From contig CM051457.1 of NCBI GenBank assembly GCA_028274465.1, positions 68,546,496 through 68,610,495 on the forward strand: 64,000 bases of DNA. Reading direction: 5' to 3'. Shown here in pieces: positions 1-12,300 of this stretch (positions within the stretch are counted from its first letter, which is position 1; the number at the start of each line of letters is the position of its first letter). Position numbers and translations under genes: made by a program. This DNA comes from Plantago ovata (taxonomy: Eukaryota > Streptophyta > Magnoliopsida > Lamiales > Plantaginaceae). Under the pieces are notes generated by a model. The model was not told the DNA's origin, did no database searches, and saw nothing but the letters and a program-made list of their open reading frames with translations.

Positions 1-344
1 TAAACAAAGTACATCATCAGCAAATGCTTCAATAGGTTGTTTTTCTTTTCAGAAAACAAGATACATCATAAGCGGTAAAACTAACCTATCTAGCACCTAC
101 TCTAAGTCTTCAGCAAACGTTCCTCTTTTACAATGTCCTTAAAATTCTAAATTCCTATGTACCTTAAGAGTACTTGTTACTGGACTTTCCTTAATTTAGC
201 ATGGTTAATTGCTCATCAAAATTACAAGTTTCCTAACAATGTCCTTAAAATTCTAAATTCCTATGGACCTTAAGAGTACTAGTTACTGGACTTTCCTTAA
301 TTTAGCATGGTTAATTGCTCATCAAAATTACAAGTTTCCTAACA
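1..344 (-). repeat. SIRE-type LTR, outer (U3) end, minus strand
   Basis: Reverse-strand sequence matches the first few hundred bases of the SIRE LTRs elsewhere in the window, ending in CCTAACA, the complement of the LTR start TGTTAGG. The rest of this LTR lies left of the window. It directly abuts copy A's own plus-strand LTR remnant at 345, so it probably cut that LTR in two. No 5-bp target duplication can be tested because the other end is outside. Confidence 0.85.
133..344. repeat. 106-bp direct tandem duplication ending at the LTR terminus
   Basis: Bases 133-238 and 239-344 are two near-identical copies (about two mismatches) of the terminal 106 bp of the minus-strand LTR. Both copies end at the LTR terminus AACA. 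The duplication is not present in the other LTRs in the window. Confidence 0.9.
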
Positions 345-751
345 TTTAGGTTGGAAATAAGGCATGTGTGCTTTAGTTTCTGAGAATCATTAGTGATAGG
401 ATTTGTAAGGAACCTCATATCTTATCATAGTGGATTCAGTCCTAGAGAGGACAAAATGGATTAGTTGAGGGATTATGCCACCCTCAGATACAACTATAAA
501 AGTGTTTGTGTGATTTATATTCTTGCAGTTATCTTTCAGCAAGTTACTTTGTTTTTGATCTGTTTATCTCTTGCTGAAATTTGCTTTCTGTTAAAAGCAC
601 TTATTGTACAAGACTTCCGCACTCTGTATTTAAGTATCAGTAACCTTGTCACTGAAAAGTAACAAGTACTTGCTGAGGAACTTAAGTACCAGCAAACCCA
701 TTACTACAAAGTAATAAGGCACTGGCTGAGAAAGTTGTTAGACGACGAAAA
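345..751 (+). repeat. Copy A 5' LTR remnant (R/U5 side)
   Basis: Matches the 3' part of the SIRE LTRs, including the short hairpin motif near 645-666 (loop GAAA), but its left side is replaced by the minus-strand LTR and its extreme end with the poly-C tract is missing. The primer site follows almost at once. Confidence 0.85.
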
Positions 752-753
752 AG

Positions 754-765
754 TGGTATCAGAGC
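754..765 (+). other. Primer binding site, copy A
   Basis: TGGTATCAGAGC is complementary to the 3' end of plant initiator methionine tRNA, the usual Ty1/copia primer. Confidence 0.9.
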
Positions 766-863
766 TGGAGGTTCTTTAACCTTCAACACTGAACCTAGAT
801 CCCCTTATGTGCTTTCCGTAAATCACTTTCACTTAATCAGTTTTGTAGTTGTTTTCTGACAGG

Positions 864-3800
864 ATGTCTCTGGGAGATGCTCCCCAGTTGAAGCTGGAAA
901 ACTATGAGAAATGGTGAAACAATATGATGCTACATATTGAGGCCATTAGTGATGAGATGGTTACTGTCATTAATGATGGTCCACTCAAGATCACTAAGGT
1001 TGTAAAATCCTTCCCACACACCACAAAAGACAAAGATGGTATAGACATACCTAGTGGTGACCCATTCAACAAGGTTGTGGATAAACCAAGAGAGGAATAG
1101 ACTTCTGATGAAGCCAAAAGATTCCATTTTGATGGCCAAGCAAGAAAGATCATTATTCGATCTACCCCATACACCATACAGTGCAAACTATGGGGTGCCA
1201 AGACTGGAAAAGAAGCTTGGAAAATGGTTCAAGATCTTTGTGCTAGATCTGACGAAACCAAGGAAAACAAACTCGAAGTGCTAAAGTTGAAGTTTCAGAA
1301 TTTCAAACAAGGTACCACTGAGTCACTGGAAGACTTGGATTTCATATTCACAACTCTTGTAAGTGAAATGACTGCCTTGGGTGCTGGAAACTTCTATTCA
1401 AATTCTCAAAAGGTGAAAACCATATCAGAAGTTTGAATCAAGAGTGGATTCACACTCAAAATTTCTACTACAACCAAGGAATGCCTAACATCACTCCAAC
1501 AGAGTTGTTCTCTCACCTTGCTGCTGTCAACTATGAGACAAAGCAAAGAGAAAATGTGTTTGCTGAAACATCGCAAATCATTGCTCTTGGTGCCAAGCCT
1601 TCATCTTCTGAAACGAAGAATAAAAAAGAGCCTGCTGATGAAAGTTCTATTGCAGTTAGAAACATGAAGAAATTCATCAACAAGGAGCTTGAAAGGCGCA
1701 AAGATAAAGAGAAGCTAAAGAAGCATCTTGGTAACAGCTACCATAAGTACAAGAATGAAGCTAGATCGCTGAACATGCAAGCCCAGCAAGCAAATTCTTC
1801 TGAAGAACCAGCAGTCAGTAATGATCTTTGCTTTTATTTCAAAACTCCTGGACACTTCAAAGAAAACTGTCCTTTGCATAAAGGGAAGTCTGCTGAAAAC
1901 AAGAAAAAGTTAAAAAAAGGCTTTGATTGCTGAAGAAAAGAAGAAGCTTCAAGAAAAAATCGATGCCCTATGCATTGAGACAAGTTCTGAAGACAATGAG
2001 GTAGAAAGTTCAGACACTGAAGAAGAGGAAGCTACATTGGACGTGGAGATAGGCAAAGAAGTTTGTGGAATCACCATGGAAGCTTACCCGGATGTGTCAA
2101 ACTATGAGTTTTTCCTCATGACTGATCAGGTAATTTCTCCTACCTCTGACTCTGAAAGTGAAGATGAGATTTATCTTGACAGAATTCAAGGAGAAATCGG
2201 AAGATTGGAGAAAGCTCTGTGCAAACAGCAAGAGAAACTGCAGAATGCTGAAATTCTGACTAAGCAAACTACTAAAATGTATATTGTGCTAAGTGCTGAG
2301 AAAAGAAAAGATGCTGAAATATTGCATCTTAAGAAGCTAGTTGCTGAAGCTACAGAGAAGACCACTCAAATGTCAACAGAGTTGGAAGAATACCAATCTT
2401 CAATTGTGAAGTTACTTGCTGAAATACAAGAGATGAAAAAGATGAAAATCAATTTCAAATCTTACGAAAATGCTACTAACACTCTGACTGAACTAAACTC
2501 TTATCATAGAGATCCGTCTCAGAAAGAAGGTTTAGGTGCCACTTATGAAGGTGATGACGTGATACTCTTGAGTAAAGAAAAATCACCAATAACCTTTGTT
2601 CGTCCTACTGATAGTGCTCAACCAGAACTCTATCAAATTGGTCAACCTAAGATTGCTGAAACAAGCAATCAAGTACCTATGACCAAGAAGCTCACTGTTG
2701 CTACTCAAAGTAACAAGACTTCAAAAGAAAACAGGTTGCTGAAAAGCAATCTGGTAAGAAAAAGGTTGCTAACAAGCAACCTGCCAAACAAGTTGATGAA
2801 AAGCAATTTGGGAAGATTACTAAAAGAAGTAATCAGAAGACCTTTGCTGAAAAACCTGAATCAAGTAAGGTTGCTGAAACAAAGACTCAGCATTCTCCGA
2901 AAAGTGAACTTGGTTACAAGAATAAGCAAAACCAACTCTTCCACGAGTACAAGCAGCGTCAGCAAAGATACTTCAAAGAACTGAACAAATCCAAGCCTAT
3001 GAGTACTAACAATACTCAAAATACTAGGACTAGAAGAAATCTTGCTAGAAAAGAATTTACTGAAAAGTATGTTCAGCAAAAGGGAAAACCAAACAAGACA
3101 CAACATCAGAAAGTGAATTTGACCAGCAATGATCAAAAGTCTTTTGGTTCTAAACCATCTAGTTCCTCAGCAAGTAGGAAACAAGTCAAGACTGAAAAAG
3201 TCAAGACTTGGGTTTCCACTGGACGCTTTCTTAAACACGTTAATGGACATCCAATCTTGGATAAATAACCTATTTGCTCTTGATTGTGCAGACTTCAGCC
3301 ACGGAGACAAACAATGCAATTTGGCACTTTGACAGTGGCTGCGGAAATCACATGACGGGCAACAAGAAAAACCTTATAAACTATAGATGGTGGTCTAAAG
3401 GTCCAAGAATAAGGTTTGCTGGTGGATAACATGCCCCTACAAAAGGATTGGGAGATGTCAAAATTGGTTGCATAACTATCAAAGGAGTACTACACGTCAA
3501 GAATCTCAAGTTCAACTTGTTTAGCATTAGTTAGTTTGCTGAAAAAGGCTATTTCATAAAGATCGAGAGTGATGAATGTAGACTCATTGACTTTGAGACC
3601 AAAAAGACAATTCTAATTGCTAGAAGAACTGGAAGTCTATATAATGTGGACTGGTCTTCAGCAATAATTGAAAAATGTCTAGTTTCTGATCAAGGAGACC
3701 TTGCTGAAAATGCATGGCTTTGGCATAAAAGAACAAGTCACCTGAATTTCCAGACGTTGAATAAACTGTCTAAGAAAGGACTTGTAGTTGGACTACCCAA

Positions 3801-6649
3801 ACTTACTTACAAGAAGGACGGAGTTTGCTCAACTTGTCAGCAAGGACAGCAAACAAAGTCCTCCTTCAAGAACAAATCGGTCCAGTCAACTACAAAACCT
3901 CTACAGTTGCTACATATGGACTTGTTTGAATCATCAACAACAAGTTATGCAAGCAAGAAGTATGGTCTAGTTGTTGTGGATGATTACTCAAGATTTACTT
4001 GGGTTATTTTCATCAAGCACAAATCAGAAACTAAGAGTGAAATATCTAACTTGCTGAATAAGCTTGAAGTCATGAAAAATGACAAGGTACAAATCATTCG
4101 AACTGACCATGGTACTGAATTTGTAAACCAGTACATAACTGAGTATTGCACTTCTAAAGGCATACAACATCAGTTATCTTCAGTAAGAACCCTCAGCAAA
4201 ATGGAGTTGCTGAAAGGAAGAATAGAACCCTTAAGGAAGCTGCAAGGACTATGCTTGCTGACACTGAAATAAGTGAATCATATTGGGTTGAAGCTGTTAA
4301 TACAGCTTGCTACACTCAGAATAGATGCTTGATTAACAAGGAGTACAATAGAACTCCATATGAGCTATTTATTGGAAGTCCTCCAAGTATCACACATCTA
4401 AGAGTGTTTGGTTGTAAGTGTTTTGTTCTTAACAATGGTAGAGAATACCTATGGACATTTCAACCAAAAGTAGATGAAACTATTTTTCTTGGTTACTCCT
4501 TGCACAACAAAGCTTATAGAGTTTACAACAAGAAAGCACAAAAGATTGAAGAATCAGTGCATGTTGTTTCCCATGAGAAGAAAGAAGGAGTTCCCACTGA
4601 AAAAGGAGTTTTAGAAAGTATGAAGAAGCTGATCATACAAGAACAGGAAGCTGAGAAACGAGCTGAAAAAGCCAAACTCATTGAGCTAGATGATGAATCT
4701 GACGATGAAAGGCCAAAGCCAAGTAATGACAAGATAAATATAGTTCATGACAAGGAATTTTTGGCAAAAGACTCAATTGCTCCTGAGGTTGCTGAAATAG
4801 AGCAATCACATGTGCCTACTGATGAGTTACCACAAACCAGCAATACTGATCAAGTAGTCGCTGATGAACCTATACCAGTACAGTCACAACCAGAAACTAG
4901 TAGTGCTGAACAAGCACATGCTGAAGAGTCACATGCTGAAACGCATACTTATCCAGATCCTAAGAGCAGAAAACCTGTTAACAAATGGATTAGAGATCAT
5001 CCCTCTAAGGATATGATCGGTGATATTGACAAACGCCAAGTGACTAGATCCAAAGTCTCTACTAACAAAGAAGTTTCTGAAGAAGCAATGGTTGTTGAGG
5101 TAGAAGCTTTGTTCTCTTGCTTTGTTTCAGAAATTGAATTCAAGACAATAGAAGAAGCTTTAAAGCATTTTGAATGGATCAAGGCAATGCAAGAAGAACT
5201 AGATCAATTCGAAAGGAAAAAAGTCTGGAAACTTGTACCCCTTGCTGAAGGAAACAAAGCAATTGGTAATAAGTGGGTGTTCAGAAATAAGTTGAGCGAG
5301 TCTGGTGAAGTAACAAGGAACAAAACACGTCTTGTTGCTCAAGGTTACTGTCAGACTGAAGGATTGGACTATGATGCGTCATATGCTCCATTTGCAAGAT
5401 TGGATGCTATTAGACTCTTCTTGGCCTTTGCTGCTCATAATGACTTCATAGTTTACCAAATGGATGTTAAAAGTGCATTTCTAAATGGTGAACTTGCTGA
5501 AGAAGTTTATCTAGAACAACCCCCTGGATTTGAACTTCCCTCAGAAACCAAGATGGTATACAAGCTTTAGAAAGTTGTATATGGTCAAAAGCAAGCACCA
5601 AGAGCTTGGTATGATACCTTGGCTAAGTTCTTTCTAGATAATGGTTTTAAGAAAGGTGAAGTTGATAAAAACTTGTTTACCATGAACCATGATGGTAAAA
5701 TGCTCTTAGTGCAGATTTATGTGGATGACATAATATTTGGGTCTAAAGACACGCAACTTTGTGATGATTTTGCCAAGCTCATGACCAAAAAGTTTGAAAT
5801 GAGCATGATGGGCAAATTGAATTATTTCCTAGGATTGCAAGTCAAGCAACTCAAATATGGAATATTCATCAATCAAGCAAAGTATGCAAAGGAAATGCTC
5901 ATAAAGTTCAGGATCAAAGAGGAAGAAAAACCCGAAACGATCCCTATGAGCGTTGGTACCAAATTGGGCTAAACTAAAGAAGACAAAAGTGTCAATGAAC
6001 ACAAGTATAGGAAGCTCATTGGTTCCTTGTTGTATTTAAGTGCAAGTAGGCCTGACATTCACTATGTTGTTTGTGTGTGTGCAAGATTTCAATCTGAACC
6101 CAGAGAATCACACTACAAGAAAGCTATCAAAATACTGAAATATGTCAAAGGTACAGTCAATGTTGGATTATGGTATCCAAAAGATTCTGGATTGGAATTG
6201 GTTGGTTATTCAGATGCTGATCATGGTGGATCAACTCTTGATCGGAAAAGTACCTCTGGAAATTGTCAGTTTCTAGGTACTAGACTAATATCATGGGTTA
6301 GCAAGAATCAAACCTGTGTTGCCAATTCATTCATTGAATTTGAATACATTGCAGCTGGTTGTTGTACAACTCAAATCCTATGGATTCAACAACAACTAAG
6401 AGATTATGGTATTTCTGCAAATAAAAACACCATTCTTTTGTGATAATACAAGTGTTATTGCTATCATGCAAAATCCTAAGTTACATTCCAGAACAAAGCA
6501 CATTGATATTAGACACCACATTATTAAGGATCATGTGGAAAAAGGAGACATTGAGGTTGTCAAGATAGGTACTGATGATCAACTAGCTGACATCTTTACC
6601 AAGCCCCTTCCAGATAACAAGTTCACAGTGCTAAGGTATAACCTTGGAT
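864..6649 (+). pseudogene. Copy A gag-pol fossil
   Basis: Gag starts with MSLGDAP. A zinc-knuckle region lies near 1830-1875, followed by an acidic stretch and the intron-like block 2130-3291. Then come protease (near 3330), the integrase zinc region and core (about 3715-4250), RT (about 5240-5740, with the YVDD box) and RNase H (about 6195-6620). The order PR-IN-RT-RH is Ty1/copia. The reading frame is broken about ten times, so this is a fossil. It is valuable as the only copy here in which both ends of the gag-pol intron-like block can be read. Confidence 0.9.
2130..3291 (+). other. Putative retained intron between gag and protease (copy A)
   Basis: Begins CAG|GTAATT and ends TTGATTGTGCAG|ACTTCAGCC after a pyrimidine-leaning run. 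Copies B and E read directly from GGTCAG to ACT(G/T)CAGCC at exactly this point, with neither repeat nor footprint. The block itself has coding character: it continues the Gag frame through an acidic patch and a Glu/Lys/Gln-rich coiled coil, and the same peptide start is seen in copy G. I read it as an alternatively spliced intron: retained gives Gag with a tail, removed gives Gag-Pol. Phase 0. The splice signals and the precise absence are direct observations; the expression model is inference. Confidence 0.75.
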
Positions 6650-7567
6650 TGTTGGTCCCTTTAGACAACAAGTAAAGACTAGAGGGGGGGGGGGGTTGAA
6701 TGGTCTTTACAAACTTTTTGCGTCGTCTAAAACTTTTCTCAGCAAGTGCTTATTACTTTTCAGTAATGAGTTTGTTGGTACTTAACTTTCTCAGCAAGTG
6801 CTTGTTACTTTTCAGTGACAAGTTTGCTGATACTTAGAAACAGAGTGCGGAAGTCTTTTATAATAGGTTCTTTTGTCAGAACGCTAGTTTCAGCAAGTGT
6901 GCAGATAAACAGTTTAAAACAAAGTAACTTGCTGAAGGTAACTGCAGAAATGTAAATCACACAAACAATTTTATAGTGGTATCTGAGGGTGGCGTAATCC
7001 CTCAACTAATCTACTTTGTCCTTTCTAGGACTGAATCCACTATGATAAGAATTGAGATACCTTACAAGTCCTATCACTAATGATTCTCAGAAACCAAAGC
7101 ATACTTGCCGTGTTTCCAACCTAAACTAGAGAACTGTAACCTTGTTCTGCACCAAACTTAGGACACTTAATCAGCAAAACTATGCTTGATTAGTTCCCCC
7201 TGAATTCCACGCCTGTATAAGGGTATTTATCAGTTAGATAGGTTTGGGATTAGATGGCTTGAATATAACTTTGCCGCTATAACAAGTAATCTAAAGAAAC
7301 TCAACTTGTAATACTTTGCAGTAAGCAAGTTTGTTGAATCTGGTGTCAAGACTTGTTCTTGTTTAGAGGAAAGAACACTTAACTAATTTCTTAGCTTTTA
7401 GTATTCTACTTCTTCACAAGTAGCTTTTGTTTCAAGCTTAAGTATTGGAACGGATCAATAGGCAGATTGAGAGTAGAGAAGGATTTGAGTGTTAAAGCAC
7501 AAGTGAGAGATTGATCACGTTGTTGACACACCCTTCTACTGAGCCTAAGGACCTCTATTATAGTGTC

Positions 7568-9194
7568 TGTTAGGAAACTTGTAATTTTGATGAGCAATTA
7601 ACCATGCTAAATTAAGAACAGTCCAGTAACTAGTACTCTTAAGGTCCATAGGATTTTAGAATTTTTAAAGGACATTGTAAAAGAGGAACGTTTGCTGATG
7701 ACTTAGATAGGTGTTAGATAAGTTTTTATTTTGGTGGATGACGTACCTTAATTTCTGAAAAGAAATTAATCTATTGACACCTTAGCGTATGATGTATTTT
7801 ATTTTCTGAAAAGAAAATATCTTATTGATGCTTAGCTTTAATTTTCTGAAAAGAAAATGACCTATTGAAGTATTTGCTGAAGATGTATTTTGTTTATTAC
7901 AAACAAATTATTGAAGCAAATAAGAAACCGGTCAGAATCTTGAAGACTTTTGAAGATCTGAAGATCTGAAGACTTGAAGACTTGAAGATTGCTGAAGACT
8001 GGTAAGACACGTGTTGCTCAGAAAGTGAAATTTTCAGCAACATCATTGCATAAGTGAAAATCTGAAAGACAGAGTAGGTTGTGCTTGCTGAAACTGAGAA
8101 TAAACACTTGCTGATGAACATATGTGACCTCTTGCTGAATGTACTTGATTCTGCGCTCCAATGTTACTGTTTGAATTCTATTCAAAGGTGCATTTAATGC
8201 AAAGCTTACACGCAAAGGACATGAAGACTAGAAGACAAACAAAGGTTGCTGCTGAAAGTACAAAAACAAGATAGTGACATGTTAAGGAACAAAAGCCTTA
8301 GGATTTGAAATTCAAACGGCTCCTTACTTGCACTATAAATAGAGGTCATCCGGCAAAGAGTTGAAGTGTGTCAACAACGTGATCAAACTCTCACTTGTGC
8401 TTAAAACTCACAAACCTTCAAACTCTCTTACTGCCATTGATCCGTTCCAAGACTTAAAGCTTGAAAAAGCTACTTGTGAAGAAGTAGAACAAACTCGGCT
8501 AAGAAATTAGTTAAGTGTTCTTTCTTTCGAACAAGAACAAGTCTTGACACCAGAAACAATCAAACTTGTTTACTGCAAAGTATTCCAAGTTGTGTTTCTT
8601 AGATTACTTGTTGTAACTGAATAAGTTATAATTAAGTTATCTCACCCCAAAACTCTCTAACTGAAAATACACCCTTTCAGGCGTGATATTCAGGGGGAAC
8701 TTAATCGAGCATAGTTTTGCTGATTAAAAGTACCAAGTTTGGTGGAGAAAAAGGTTGAGTTCTCTAGTTTAGGTTTGAAACAAAGCAAGTGTGCTTTGGT
8801 TTCTGTTGAATCGCTTTAGATAGGAGATTGTAAGGAACCTCAATCATATCTTAGTGGATTTAGTCCTAGAAAGGACAAAGTGGATTAGTTGGGAGATTAC
8901 GCCACTCTCAGATACCACTCTAAAAGCGTTTGTGTGATTTACTTACTGCATTTAGCTTTCAGCAAATTATATCTGTTTGTACACAGTCACTCACATCACT
9001 TGCTGAAACACTTTACTTGCTGAAAAAGCACTTATCGTTTCAAAGACTTCCGCTCTCTGATTTTAAGTATCAGCAACCTCATTACTGAAAAGTAATAAGT
9101 ACTTGCTGAGAAAGTTTTAAACGACAAAAGTTTGAAAAGACTATTCACCCCCCCCCCCCCTCTAGTCTTTTCTTGTTGTTTAAAGGGACCAACA
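7568..9194 (+). repeat. Copy B 5' LTR
   Basis: Starts TGTTAGGAAACTTG and ends GGGACCAACA. It has a TATA box at 8334-8341, a hairpin with loop GAAA at 9078-9099 and a long poly-C run near 9150 whose length differs between copies. Confidence 0.95.
8334..8341 (+). promoter_or_regulatory. LTR TATA box (copy B 5' LTR)
   Basis: TATAAATA, about 770 bp into the LTR. It is kept in the 3' LTR (21153-21160) and in complement in the minus-strand LTRs. The probable U3/R boundary is about 30 bp downstream (inference). Confidence 0.75.
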
Positions 9195-9196
9195 AG

Positions 9197-9208
9197 TGGT
9201 ATCAGAGC
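9197..9208 (+). other. Primer binding site, copy B
   Basis: TGGTATCAGAGC, two bases after the LTR end; initiator-Met tRNA primer. Confidence 0.95.
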
Positions 9209-9307
9209 AGGAGGTTCTTTAGCCTTCTGCACTGAACCTAGATCCCCTTAAGTGCTTTCCTTAAATCACTTTCATTTGATCAAGTTTGGTAGTGCTTTGC
9301 TGACAGG

Positions 9308-12300
9308 ATGTCTTTAGGAGATGCTCCCTTGCTGAAGCTGGAAAATTACGAGAAATGGCGAAACAACATGATGTTACATCTTGAGGCCATTAGTGATGAG
9401 ATGGTCACCGTCATTAATGATGGACCTATCAAAATCACCAAGGTTGTAAGGAGTTTCCCTCATAGAACCACTGAAGCTGGAAAGGAAACCATCCAAGGCG
9501 AACCTTCAGATACTGTTGTGCCAAAACCAAGAGAGGAATGGACTTCTGACGAAGCTAAGAGATTCCGTCTTGATGGCCAAGCAAGAAATATCATCATCAG
9601 ATCAACTCCGGATACCATACAGTGCAAACTGTGGGGTGCTAAGACTGCTAAGGAGGCTTGGAAAATGGTTCAAGATCTTTGTGCTGGATCTGACAAGACC
9701 AAGGAAAACAAACTTGAAGTACTTAAGCTGAAGTTTCAAAACTTTAAGCAAGGTGCTAACGAGTCACTGGAAGACTTGGACTTCAGATTCACAACTCTTG
9801 TTAGTGAAATGGCAGCGCTGGGTGTTGGAAATTTTTTCAGATTCTGAGAATGTGAAAACTATCATCAGGAGTTTGAATCAAGAATGGATCCATACTCAGA
9901 ATTTCTATTACAATCAAGGAATGCCTGACATTACACCAACTGAGTTGTTCTCTCATCTTGCTACTGTCAACTATGAGACAAAGCAAAGAGAAAATGTGTT
10001 TGCTGAAAAATCGCAAAACATTGCTCTTGATGCAAAGCCGTCATCTTCTGAAAAGAAGAATGATAAAGAGCCTGCTGATGAAAATGCTTTAGTTGTTAAA
10101 AACATGAAGAAATTCATCAGTAAGGAACTTGAAAGGCGAAAAGCAAAAGAGAAGCTGAAAAAGCATCTTGGTAATAACTACCATAAGTACAAGAATGACA
10201 CTAGCTCGCTGAACAAGCAAGCTCAGCAAGCTACATCATCAGAAGAGCCAGCAGTTGGAAATGATCTATGTTTTTACTGCAAAAAGCCTGGACACTTCAA
10301 TGCAAATTGCCCCTTGCTGAAAGGCAAATCTGCTGAAAAGAAGAAGAAGTTCAAAAGAGCTTTCATGGCTGAAGAAAAGAAGAAGCTTCAAGCAAAAATT
10401 GATGCATTATGCATTGAGACAAGCTCCGAGGACAGTGAGGATGAAAGTTCAGACACCGACGATGAGGAAGCCACTCTAGACGTGGAGATTGGCAAAGAAG
10501 TGTGTGGAATAGCTATGGAAGCTTATCCAGACGTGTCGAACTACGAATTCTGCCTCATGGCCGGTCAGACTGCAGCCACGGAGACAAACGATGCAATCTG
10601 GCACTTTGATAGTGGCTGTGGAAAGCACATGACGGGCAACAAGAATAACCTTATAAACTATAGACGGTGGTCTAAAGGTCCAACAATAAGGTTTGCTGGT
10701 GGAGGCTCCGGATCTACAAAAGGCTATGGTGATGTGAAGTTGGGATGTATAACCATTTCTGGAGTTCTTTATGTCAAAAATCTTAAGTTTAACCTTTTCA
10801 GCATGAGTCAATTTGCTGACAAAGGATACTTCATCGAAATTAAAAGTGATGAATGTAAACTTGTAGATTTTGAGACTAAAAAGGTTATAACGATTACAAG
10901 AAGATCAGGAGGATTGTACACCGTTGATTGGTCTTCAACAAACGTTGAAAAATGCCTGGTCTCAGATCATGATTGCCTTGCTGAAAAAGCATGGTTATGG
11001 CATAAACGAACAAGTCATCTAAACTTCAAGACGCTGAATAAGCTGTCTAAAAAGGCACTTGTAGTTGGATTACCTAGGGTTACTTTTAAGAAGGATGGTG
11101 TTTGCAATGCATGTCAGCAAGGAAAGCAAACCAAATCCTCTTTCAAGAACAAGGCAGTACCGTCAACTACAAAACCTTTACAACTCTTGCACATGGACTT
11201 GTTTGAATCTTCTTCAACAAGCTATGCTGGTAAGAAGTATGGTCTAGTCGTGGTAGATGACTATTCAAGATTCACTTGGGTAGTATTCATCAAGCATAAA
11301 TCTGAAACCAAGACTGAAATACCTAACTTGCTGAATAAGCTTGAAGTCATGAAAAATGACAAGGTAAGAGTCATAAGGACAGACCATGGTACTGAGTTTG
11401 TAAACCAGTACATAACTGAATATTGTACCTCCAAAGGTATTCAACATCAGTTATCCTCAGTAAGGACACCACAGCAAAATGGTGTTGCTGAACGGAAGAA
11501 TCGTACCCTGAAGGAAGCCGCAAGAACAATGCTTGCTGACACTGAAATAAGTGAGGCTTACTGGGTTGAAGCGATTAATACCGCCTGCTATACTCAGAAT
11601 AGATGTTTGATTACTAAGGAATACAACAAAACTCCTTATGAATTGTTTGTTGGAAGACCTCCTAACATCACTCATCTAAGAGTATTTGGTTGCAAGTGTT
11701 TCGTTCTTAACAATGGTAGAGAGTACCTAAGAACATTTCAACCAAAGGCAGACGAAGCGATATTTCTTGGCTACTCCTTGCATGGTAAAGCTTACAGAGT
11801 TTACAACAAAAAGGCACAAAAGATTGAAGAATCTTTGCATGTTGTATTCTACGAAAAGACGCAAGGTGTGCCTGCTGAAGAAGAAATATCAGAATGTATG
11901 AAAAAGTTAATCATACATGAGCAAAGAACTGAATCTGACGCTAGGCAATTCAAGTCAAATGAACTAAATGATGATTCTGACAATGATTCTCCTCCCCCGA
12001 GTCATGACAAGATGAATATAGTTCACGACAAGGAATTTCCAGCAAAAGATGCGGTTGCTCCGGAAGTTGCTGAAATTACGCAATCTCCAGTACCTGCTGA
12101 TGAAATATCTCAACCCAGCAATGCTGAACAAGCAGTTGCTGACGACCAAATCTCAGCAGAGACACAAATTCCCAGTAGTACTGAACAAGTACATACTGAA
12201 GAGTCACATGCTGATGAGCAAACATATCCTGATCCAACAAACAGGAAACCTGTTAATAAATGGATTAGAGATCATCCCTCTACGGATATGATTGGCGATA

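Larger units (their letters stand above)
345..6649 (+). mobile_element. Copy A: SIRE-type Ty1/copia retrotransposon, old and incomplete
   Basis: Contains a 5' LTR remnant (345-751), primer site, gag, an intron-like block, protease, integrase, RT and RNase H in copia order. The body stops just after the RNase H region, where a minus-strand LTR begins at 6650, so the pol-ORF3 spacer and ORF3 are absent. The coding region is broken about ten times. The LTR remnant shares subfamily details with the minus-strand LTR at 6650. The plus-strand LTR piece at 22606-23678 may be its displaced 3' LTR (inference). One of the oldest elements here, because others sit inside or against it. Confidence 0.9.
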
